64,000 nt of DNA from Verticillium longisporum. Its lineage: Eukaryota > Ascomycota > Sordariomycetes > Glomerellales > Plectosphaerellaceae. The notes beneath the pieces are model-generated. The model did no database searches, was not told the origin of the DNA, and saw nothing but the letters and a program-made list of their open reading frames with translations. Of the stretch, positions 56,145-64,000 are shown piece by piece (position 1 is the stretch's first letter; each line of letters opens with the position of its first letter). Location of the stretch: positions 806,001 to 870,000 of the forward strand of contig JAETXT010000001.1 in assembly GCA_019188255.1 (NCBI GenBank). The letters run 5' to 3'. A program made the position numbers and the translations under genes.

Positions 56145-56708
56145 TCATACCAACGACTTCTCGGATATCCTGTAGTCGGCAGGGCCTGAGAGCAACGGGG
56201 CCAGAGCTGGGTAATCCTTGTCGAACTGTCCCACCTTGACCAGTTGATAGCCCAGTTTTGAGTACCAGGCGTTCATTCTTGTCTTGAAAGGGTGCTCCCA
56301 TGTCGTCGGCACGAGAAGCTCAAGCTGCATGACTTCGCATCCTTGGACTCGGCTATGTTCTTCGACGAACTGGATGAGCTTTCTCCCTAAGCCTGAACCT
56401 TGGTAGGTCGCCCCTAACGCCAACATGCCGAATGCACTCCGTGTTGGTGACATGGCCTTCAACGACACACATCCTACGGGTTCACCTGTTGGATCCCGAG
56501 TCGCGGTAACGAGTTGGCCGGTGCGGATGAGATCTGCAACCTCAGTCGGGGTTGTTCGTTGGTAGCCCGTCACGAACATTTCCCTTTCGGTCTCGGCATA
56601 TGCCTTGTTGACAACGTCAACAAGGCCGTTGACGAAGTCGAGTCGTTCAGCATCAGATGCTGGAGGGAAGCCGATGATGACCGGGTCATTTTGTTGTGCG
56701 GAGCCCAT
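56145..56708 (-). CDS. GNAT-family N-acetyltransferase
   Basis: Acetyl-CoA-dependent acetyltransferase, single exon, 187 aa, start MGSAQQNDPVIIGF. The GNAT core is readable: an N-terminal helix pair (LVDVVNKAYAETEREMF), beta strands QLVTATRD and EPVGCVSLKAM, then FGMLALGATYQGSGLGRKLI. The Q-x-x-G-x-G pyrophosphate loop is QGSGLG. VMQLELLVPTTWEHPFKTRM and NAWYSKLGYQLVKVG form the usual C-terminal strand and helix. Substrate cannot be told. Its start lies 447 bp from the start of the divergent hydrolase gene, so the two share a promoter region. An in-frame upstream stretch lacks coding character and is taken as leader. Confidence 0.87.
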   Translation of the reverse strand: MGSAQQNDPVIIGFPPASDAERLDFVNGLVDVVNKAYAETEREMFVTGYQRTTPTEVADLIRTGQLVTATRDPTGEPVGCVSLKAMSPTRSAFGMLALGATYQGSGLGRKLIQFVEEHSRVQGCEVMQLELLVPTTWEHPFKTRMNAWYSKLGYQLVKVGQFDKDYPALAPLLSGPADYRISEKSLV

Positions 56709-57155
56709 TTTGAGTCGTGAGATGACAAATTTTATTGAGAACCTGGTTGTTTGATGATTGTAGTGTATTTGCGACAATTGTTAGCATCAGCTTTCCTGAC
56801 AGAAGATGAAGACACGTGCGACCTTTTGTTCGGCTCAAGTCCTTCCAGCAATGGTGGTTGTCAGTCTATACTCAAATGGTGGAAGCCGACAGCAGCGGCA
56901 CAGGCACTTTAGTGGGGCACCCAAGGTCGGGATCGGAGCTCGACGTTCAGCGTGTTCTATTGAACGAAACCATCGCAAGCTCACAACAATGTTGCTCGCA
57001 ACGCTTACTCGAAACGCTGATTACCGAGTCCATCTATCCACGATGTCGCTATTCTGAACGACTGCCCTTCCGAGCGAACCCTCAACATCACGGACCTTCG
57101 TCGAACGACCCGGACCGATGTCGGCCAACAGCGCAAGCAATACTGAGGGGAAACA
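56709..57155. promoter_or_regulatory. Shared bidirectional promoter region (GNAT / hydrolase)
   Basis: 447 bp between two divergent start codons, so both promoters and leaders must lie here. No TATA box is obvious on either strand. The intergenic role is inferred from gene arrangement. Confidence 0.5.
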
Positions 57156-58410
57156 ATGGCAATGATGGCACTGAAGGCAGTGCGCGCTTCTGCTTGCCAT
57201 CCGAACGCCTTCAGAGTCTCAAGCCGTACAGGCTTCTCCTCCCTGCGATTCGTCACGCCTCGCGCTGTTTCATCACCAGCGCGCTGTACTATTCTGCCCC
57301 GGACTGCCAAACGACACCTACAAACACAAGTCTTCTGGCTCCCGCCACTCATGTTCGTCGGGCTTTTGGGCTCTCTCTGGATATGGAAATGCATGATGAT
57401 GGTGGTGTTCCAGAACAAGATCATATACATGCCGGGTCTGCCGCCGAACGCACGTCGCGAGCGCATTGAGGACTACGCCCGACAATGCGGAGACATATCA
57501 TGGCAGGCGCGCAGGATACGAGCTGCTGATGGTACAGATCTGGCCGTTTGCATGACGGACGTAGCGTGCGATGGCTCAAAAGCTGGCGCATCGTCACTCG
57601 CTGCTGGACGCGGCCTTGCAACTCCAGTTTACATCCTCTACTTTCAGGGTTTGTCCCACTCCACCCGCAATGGCTAGCAAGTGCTGACCTACCGCAGGGA
57701 ATGCGTCATCTCTACCACCTAGGCTGCAGGATCTGTCCTGGGTTTTGAGGGCACTGCAACGGTCGAGCCAGCCGGCACATTACACAATGGTGTGTTTGAG
57801 TTACAGAGGATACTGGACATCGCGTGGGCGCCCGTCCGAGAAGGGCATCAACCTTGACGCACAAGCCGCACTTCGATTTGTCGGCCAGATCCATGCAGAG
57901 GCTTATGGAGAGGATGCGCCAAAGCCACTCATTATCTTCTGGGGTCAGAGCATCGGGTCTGGAGTCGCGACGAACCTCGCTGCTTGGGAAAAGTGTCCAT
58001 CGTCTCTAAAACCCGGCGCCCTTGTCCTCGAGACGCCTTTCACGTCCATCAGAGCAATGCTGTTGGCGCTGTATCCTCCTAAATGGGTGCCTTATCGCTA
58101 TCTCTGGCCTTTCCTTCGTAACCATCTGGACTCCATGAAGAACCTTGAGATGATAGCTGCGCGTCGGGGCGATACGACAGGTGAACCATACATAGCACTG
58201 GTAGAGGGGGGTAGGGACGAGCTGGTCCCAGCGGAGCATGGAGCTCAGTTGCAACAACGGTGTGTTGAACTCGGATTGCTGGTAGAGAAGAAGACGGTCC
58301 AAGGCGCCTTTCACAACGATGTCATGTTCCGTGCCGAGGGTCGGAAGGCCGTGGCGGAGGCCATTGAGAGAGCGGTTGTGGCTCGAGCGCAAGTGCGAAA
58401 GAAGGCTTGA
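57156..58410 (+). CDS. Membrane-anchored alpha/beta hydrolase (BEM46/ABHD-like)
   Basis: Serine hydrolase, exons 57156-57648 and 57698-58410; 401 aa. An N-terminal Arg/Ser-rich stretch (residues 1-55) is followed by one TM (LPPLMFVGLLGSLWIWKCMM), then FQNKIIYMPGLPPNARRERI. This is the layout of BEM46/ABHD13-type enzymes and of a signal-anchored ER or mitochondrial protein. The core holds YILYFQGNASSLPPRL (oxyanion side), VCLSYRGYWTSRGRPSEKGI, and the triad Ser 249 (WGQSIGSG), Asp 338 (GGRDELVP) and His 370 (GAFHND). The intron uses a GTTTGT donor and joins FQG to NAS in phase. The start is one of three close ATGs; the first is chosen. Substrate unknown; esterase or thioesterase activity is inferred. 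Confidence 0.88.
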
Positions 58411-59622
58411 ATACACAGTCATTTGCCACACATAGGAGGATCATGGAATCGAGGTATCACAAATGAGCTTGTGAAGACCATCATACTGTCCCGCTGTGTA
58501 CTGCCTACTGCTGGATCGGGCGTCATCAGCCATTGTCCAGTCATGTTACTGTAGTGGCCCAAGTTGGGGCGGGGGCCGACCCAGCATCACGAACATGCAA
58601 TGCATTTGCATTAGTTCTTGACGCCCCCCCTGAGTGGCGGACTCCTGTTGATCCCCGTGGGTTCCCAAGGTGGGTCGTTAAAGTGCTTTCTCCATCGCTG
58701 GGAATCGTTCACAATCGAGCTTCATGGCACTGTACAACATAAACTGCCGAGACTTGTCGCACGCTCACCTGGTCAATCGAAGCTCGGGAAGATCCAATTG
58801 ACTGATTCACAGTGAACAATGTATTCACGCTGGTATCCTGGGGGTTCCGAAGCCTGTGGCGAGTCCCATATATGTTTGCTTCTTCTCATCAGTTTTTTTC
58901 CTTGTTCACGGTTGATGGTGGGAGCTTGGATACTTTACGTCGCTGCTCTTATGGGGATTTCATTTCGGCCGACACACTAGGAACTTCCCCTTAGGCAGTG
59001 ACTTCTAGGCAGAGCCGGGTTCATCATCTCCCGTACCAAGTACTCTCCCGACTGTATATCACCCGAAGTGACTTGGACAAGCCAAGTGATGCCACCCAGC
59101 CCCCTGAGATCTGACTCGCCTGATCCCTGTCACCAGCAAACGAGGCAGCCGGCGTGGAGGCGAAGACCAGGCGCTGTCGAGTTCAGGCACCACCCACCCC
59201 TGGGTGCAGTGCACTTCTGATCCCTGCAAAGGTCACGTGTTTCCGCGCCATTATCCCGTTCATCCTGGCGCGTCCTCTCTTCGGCCAGACGCGTCCAATA
59301 ACGTCCCCCTCACCACGCCAGCTGATAAAATGGCGAGGCATCACAGCAGCATGGATCGCTGCGTGTGTGCCTCCGTCTGTGCATGGTTCCCATGGGTTTC
59401 GTATATATAGGATCGCACCCCTTCTTGCCTGGAAAATTTCCTCTTGCTCTTCCCCCCATCAAGTCGTCGCCTCAGGTAGGTCATTTTTATGATTAGACGT
59501 CGACACAACCAGAAAACACCCGACAATAATTTATTGATCTCTCTGTATACTTTGCTCATCATCTGGCCTTTGATTTAAATTGAATTTTCGGAGTTTGAGT
59601 CGGAAACCACCAAGTCGCAACC
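58411..59622. other. Intergenic region upstream of the BTB gene
   Basis: 1.2 kb between tandem plus-strand genes, with hydrolase 3' flank and BTB promoter. Holds one good TATA box. No gene supported. Confidence 0.45.
59402..59409 (+). promoter_or_regulatory. TATA box of the BTB gene
   Basis: TATATATA located 214 bp before the BTB-protein ATG, followed by a C/T-rich stretch (CTTGCTCTTCCCCCC). Typical spacing for a fungal leader of about 150-180 nt. Confidence 0.55.
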
Positions 59623-60574
59623 ATGTTTTCCTCCCGTCGCTTCGATCCCCCTCCCACATCGAGCAGCAACAGAAGCTTCTCCAAGCACCACAAGGCCAAC
59701 AAGTCGAGCTCGTCTTTCAGCAAGACCAGCGGTGTATCGAAACACCGGACAGAGCAACGACAAAGTCGCCGGCCGACCACCGCATCGACAGTCGAGGATG
59801 GCTCACCCAATAGCAAGTAAGTCTCGCAGACTCATCTCCCTTTCACACAGGTCATCACTAACGCCCTCTTCATCAGCAACCTTACGTCTGCCATCGTAAC
59901 CCTCGTCGTCGGGCTTGAACAACGTCTTTTTGCCGCTCACGAAGATGTTCTTTGCGCATCCCCCTTTTTCCAGAATGCCCTCCGTGGTAACTTCATGGAC
60001 GGCACCACCCGACGTATCGCGCTCCCCGATGAAGAGCCCGAGATCTTCTCATCTGTGTTGGAGTTTCTATACAAGGGGGACTACTTCCCTCGTCTTCTAC
60101 ACAACAAGCGTCGCAACAGCTGGGAGCTCGAGGCAGCAACCGACGAGGCAAGGGGCTCGGTCGAATCGACCGTGTACCACCATGCCATCGACGGTGACCT
60201 GTTGAAGGACACGGTCATCTACTGCACAGCAGAGAAGTACGGCCTGGACGAGCTCAAGAGGATTGCTCTTCGAAAGCAAGGTCTGCGTACGTTTCCCCTC
60301 ATCCTTCATCTCTCACACCACCTTGTCTGACCGAATCACAGAGTCAGGCATTCAATGCAGCACCATCCTCGCTTCTGCTCGCTACGCCTACGCCCACACT
60401 CCCGACTCGGACTCCAAGCTGCGCGCCCATTACCTCGCCCTCATCATTCGTAGCCGAAGCACATTTAAGAGGAGCGGCACCATGCAGTTGGAGATGTTCA
60501 ACGGCAACACCCAGCTGTTCTTTGATCTTTTCGTTGCTCTCTGCAACCATGTTGACGACGTCACGGCCGCGTAA
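59623..60574 (+). CDS. BTB/POZ domain protein
   Basis: Exons 59623-59816, 59877-60286 and 60342-60574; 278 aa. A Ser/Lys/Arg-rich disordered N-terminus (residues 1-65) precedes a BTB fold. The fold reads LTSAIVTLVVGLEQRLFAAH, EDVLCASPFFQNALRGNF, then RRIALPDEEPEIFSSVLEFL and YKGDY. The D-x-H-K signature of animal BTBs is replaced by GLEQRLFAAHEDVLC, as in the many fungal single-BTB proteins. After a linker comes LLKDTVIYCTAEKYGLDELK, the BTB C-terminal helices, then ASARYAYAHTPDSDSKLRAH. No Kelch, BACK or MATH partner is seen. Fungal members of this type are mostly uncharacterised; a Cullin-3 adaptor role is possible but not shown. Confidence 0.88.
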
Positions 60575-62115
60575 GCAATCCCACGGCTCTTCTAGAATTT
60601 CATGGCTGACCGAGTCGATAGTTCTACGCCTCGAACGCCTCGCAGCGGTCGACTTATGTAGTCACTACGCTACACGCGTCTTTGCTCAGCCCGCCATACA
60701 ACCACTCACCTAATGATCTTTTCCAAGATGTTGTTCGGCATCTTGATCATTACTGTTCGCTTCTCTTCCGCATTTCCTAGACATCTGATTGCGTCACCGG
60801 GTCTCGAAGAGAAATCCTCACAAATACCATAAAACACGGCGTTCTCACGACGGAAAGGCGTTGGGCGGTTGTTTATTTCCCTGTTCATTTTTGTGCTACT
60901 CTGTCACTTTGCTTTCTGCCCAAGGACCCCGCATGTACGATTATTACCAAGATGCCGCGAGCCGGAAGGCCCCGGGCGCGGTCAACTCTTGGGAACTGAC
61001 TTATACCACGAGATGAGATTGAGAGTCTCTACAGTGAGCCCAACTGGCCTGCTGTGAGCATTGTACTGAAGGAGCAGATTGTCACGGAGGACGTGTGTAT
61101 TTTTATTCTTGACGCTCATTCTAAGATGATTGACGGAAGAGAAACTTTGATTGACGAGCAGTATCTGATCACACTACATATCGTGAAGTGGCAATGTGCT
61201 CTGCAAGTGAGGCTCTCGGCGTATTGCTGTGCCATGTGCATCAATCTGTGACACCTTTTGAGACGGGCGCCCGTTGCCAAAAAAACGCGTGCCGATCGCA
61301 AATGCGCAAATGCGGGAAGCAGTAATCCGACATCCGGGTGCAGTTCCCCGACAGAGGCCTCACTGATAAGCCATGCACGTCTTGTGAACAAGTGCCCCCG
61401 CTCAAAAGGCAGGGATGCGGCCTGAATCTTAGCTTGCCACACCATGCGTTTAACATCTGGCGGGCGTTGTTTGCCTTTTTTTGTGCTTGCAATGGTTCAG
61501 CATGCATTTGAGGGGGTGGTGCACCGTGATATCGTGCGAGAGGTGCCTCGACGCGTGAGTCACGGTGCAGACCTGTAGCCCTCCGCGAAACCACTTAAAC
61601 CCCCTGTTTAGCTCGGGCCCTGGTGGTGGTGGTGGTGCCAGCGGGGGCTTGGGCTGGCAGGGGATTCCGGGGGAGTGTCCCGGGATGCTGGGTCGATGCG
61701 AGGAGGTCGTGCTCGAGCCAAGGCGGCGTGCGCGAGCGTGAATTTGGCCGCCCATTGTGAACTTGGGCCAGCACTGCCCTTGCAGCAGTGATGAAGAAGA
61801 AAAGAAAAGGCACACGTCTGCTCCCAAACTCATCGACCAGACGTCTAGCGCAATGACTTGGACCGTTGGTCTTCAATTAGTGCACCAGGCCAAGCTCTAC
61901 CAGGCTCAGACATCTCAGCAAGCACAAGCCCGGTTTGCTATTGTGCCGAGCGAGCCAATGAGATGGAATAGAGATAGGTATCACATACAACGCCGCCGCT
62001 TTAATAAATCGGAGGATGCCATTGCCAAACGCAAGACCATGGCTCGTTTGCTTCTCCGAAAACGCCTTGGCTTCCCTGGGTGAGCGCATCCCCAGTCACT
62101 TGCCTCCCCAGTGTG
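60575..62115. other. Convergent intergenic region
   Basis: 1.5 kb between the stop of the BTB gene and the stop of the CSN12-like gene. Only short frames without domains; GGTGGT-type tract at about 61620-61637. No gene supported. Confidence 0.45.
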
Positions 62116-64000
62116 CTAGATCCCTGTTCCGGGGAATGCGCCGTTCTTGGACAGGACAACTATGCCGTGTTCGCGTGAGATGTAACCCTTCATGAGATTC
62201 TGTACGTGCTGGTCAGCGACGGACTCCAGTGCGAGTGGGTTTGCTCTTGTGTAGGTGCGCCAATGATTGCGAAGAGCATGCATGTGTAGTAGCCTCAGGG
62301 CATCGGGTAGCGAATTGACGGGATGCCATTCACAGCTGCCTGGCAGGCAAGAAACTGCCGATGAGGCTATACAAGGGCCGGAAGCACGCAACGGCCGTCG
62401 ACGCAGTGCAGCTGCAGGAGCACTGCTGTGTCTAACCGGTGACTCTTCAAGGCAACCATCTGGAGACATTGACCGGTTCAAGCAACGGCCAATCAAACAC
62501 GCGCGAACAAACCGGAAAGGGAGGGATGCCTACCTTGTAGATCATATTCGCCAGCAAGCATTCGACCTCGTCCATATCCACCGTCTCACGGCTTCCAAGA
62601 CTGATGGCCGCGGCAAACTCAGCAACACGGACACGGGTCTTGCGTAGTGGGGCGTCACCAGGGTTCTTGGGCTCCTCAAAGCCCTTGGTCAAGAACACTT
62701 TTCTCAACAGGTTTCGGAGCGTAATGTCACGGCCGCGCTCGAGCGTGAGGTAGATTCTGCGCTTGACGAACTCTTCCTCGCCCTCTTGAAGAGCGACATC
62801 AAAGCCGTGAAGGTCACCTCGCCTAATGCAGCGCGCCAGAGGAAGGAATAGGGCCTGGAGCCGGGGGAAAGGTTCGAGCAACGCTTTGCTGGGCAAAGTG
62901 TGCGTTGTCAATAGTCGACACGGGATCAGGTATGTAAGGATTCTCCTAATAACGTGGTCAGTGGATAGGCTACGCCATTACGATGCATGCCGACTTACTC
63001 CTTGTTACCAAGTGCATCCTTGTGGCATTGACTCCACGCTTCTGTCAGGTGCTTCTCGGCCTGAAATTGTTAGATTACGTATTGCTCGCTGGGGAGGAGG
63101 GACGCAATGTCGCATACCTCAACGTAGTTCTCCTCCAAGAAGAACAGCACTCCCTCGTAGTACTTGAACGTTACTCGCTGCGGTGCGGGGTACGCTTCGA
63201 GCGGCGCCATGTCGGCTCTGTTTGTCGCCAGAGCCTTCAGAATCGTTCGTGCCAGGCTTGCCGAGTTTAATTTGAAGTAAGTCTTGAAGAGAAGGTTAAT
63301 GGTAGCGTAGACTCCCCATTTGCGTGTGTCATAAATATCTGTTGATCTGTTGCTTGGTCAGAGTGAACAGAAATGCATGCGCTCAATGCTGCATACCGGT
63401 CGCTTAGACACAGAGTGAAGATGCGCTTCAGCTGCTGCTCGCAGTCCCTGAGCTTTTGATGCTCCTCCGTTTCCGGATCAAAGTCGTCACCGAGCTGAAC
63501 CTCCTCTTCGCCCGCAGCCCCTGTTGTGCTCCTTTCTGCGTCTGCCTTGATGGCGAAGAGTCTCAGATACTTGCCGGCCGTGTAGAGGCACGGTATCGTC
63601 CACGCCTCAAAGCCGTAGTTTGTGTAGCCTCTGTGCAATGCAATAGTCATCTCCTTCCAGGCGTCGTAAACTTTGGTCCAGGATGGCTTCTTCAAACTCT
63701 AGAGACAATTAGCTGCTCATGATTTGAGGGCGACGAACTCTGCACACAAAACACTCACTGAGTTGTCCGCGGCATCATTTCCTTCCACTGCCAAAATCTC
63801 GTTGATAGCCTTCCAGTAGGCGGCATAGACCTCGACCCAGCCATTGATCTGTTGCCTGACATCGCCCCGGCCGCCAAAGCCGTTCTTTTTGGAGATGGCT
63901 TGGGTCAGGAAGTGCTTGACATCCTGCTTGACATTGAATGCATTCGTTGACAGCTTGATTGATGCCAGCCGATGTAGCTGATCCGAGGGTGATGTAGGCG
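62116..64000 (-). CDS. CSN12: CSN12-like PCI-domain protein, 5' end outside the window
   Basis: PCI-domain protein of the Csn12/Thp1/PCID2 family; yeast Csn12 associates with the COP9 signalosome and, with Sem1 and Thp3, with mRNA processing. Visible exons run from the window end: a first partial exon ending NDAADNS, then [20 protein letters not shown] with [20 protein letters not shown] and [10 protein letters not shown]. Next come [40 protein letters not shown] and [15 protein letters not shown]. The PCI part follows: [20 protein letters not shown], then [40 protein letters not shown] and [17 protein letters not shown]. The last exon is [20 protein letters not shown] plus AFPGTGI. The last intron (62533-62200) is 334 nt, long for this genome. 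All other junctions keep the frame. Ordered TPR-like helices and winged-helix end match the family. Confidence 0.9.

Noticed and set aside
1..64000. A biosynthetic gene cluster or a CRISPR/phage-type defence system
   Set aside because: No core synthase (PKS, NRPS, terpene cyclase), cluster-specific regulator or prokaryotic feature is present; the genes are unrelated housekeeping and metabolic genes of a fungus.

Overview
The window is nuclear DNA of a filamentous ascomycete, most likely a Sordariomycete. Short GT-AG introns (about 50-75 nt) with CTAAC-like branch sites, CT-rich leaders, monocistronic genes on both strands and the protein families present all point that way. I cannot name a genus. 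No tRNA, rRNA, CRISPR array or intact transposon was seen.

Layout. 1-735: 5' part of a vacuolar ZRC1/COT1-type zinc transporter (-). 0.7-8.9 kb: gene-poor, with one 5'-incomplete DUF202 membrane gene (-). 8.9-11.8 kb: GH3 beta-glucosidase with PA14 insert (+). 14.4-16.6 kb: Cdc1/Ted1-type ER metallophosphoesterase (+). 17.2-18.3 kb: unknown small protein followed in the same frame by a 205-codon open extension behind one TAG (-). 19.3-20.6 kb: fungal single-pass membrane protein (-). 22.3-25.0 kb: peroxisomal ABCD half-transporter (-). 29.3-30.9 kb: PSR/SCP-type phosphatase (+). 32.2-32.8 kb: Sec61 beta (+). 34.1-38.2 kb: sterol-glucosyltransferase-like enzyme with a C-terminal array of ubiquitin-interacting motifs (+). 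38.6-41.5 kb: long disordered protein ending in a Cys-rich module (-). 44.0-45.8 kb: PAF-acetylhydrolase-like lipase (-). 46.8-49.3 kb: divergent protein kinase (-). 51.6-53.1 kb: xylose reductase (+). 53.7-54.9 kb: SDS22 (-). 56.1-56.7 kb: GNAT acetyltransferase (-). 57.2-58.4 kb: membrane-anchored alpha/beta hydrolase (+). 59.6-60.6 kb: BTB protein (+). 62.1 kb to the end: CSN12-like PCI protein (-), 5' end outside.

The genes do not form a recognisable metabolic cluster. Most are housekeeping: ER translocation, GPI/ER homeostasis, PP1 regulation, peroxisomal lipid import, zinc storage. Two concern plant sugars (GH3, xylose reductase), and several concern lipids or sterols.

Two observations shape the reading. 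First, five genes (GH3, the membrane protein, PSR phosphatase, Sec61 beta, the Cys-rich protein) each need one extra base in a 2-5 base homopolymer to restore a family-conserved frame. This pattern suggests consensus errors in the assembly rather than five pseudogenes. Second, the ABCD transporter differs: it has two in-frame stops caused by substitutions in the Q-loop region, inside a stretch that could be removed as a frame-preserving 102-nt intron. The most unusual architecture is the glycosyltransferase/UIM fusion.
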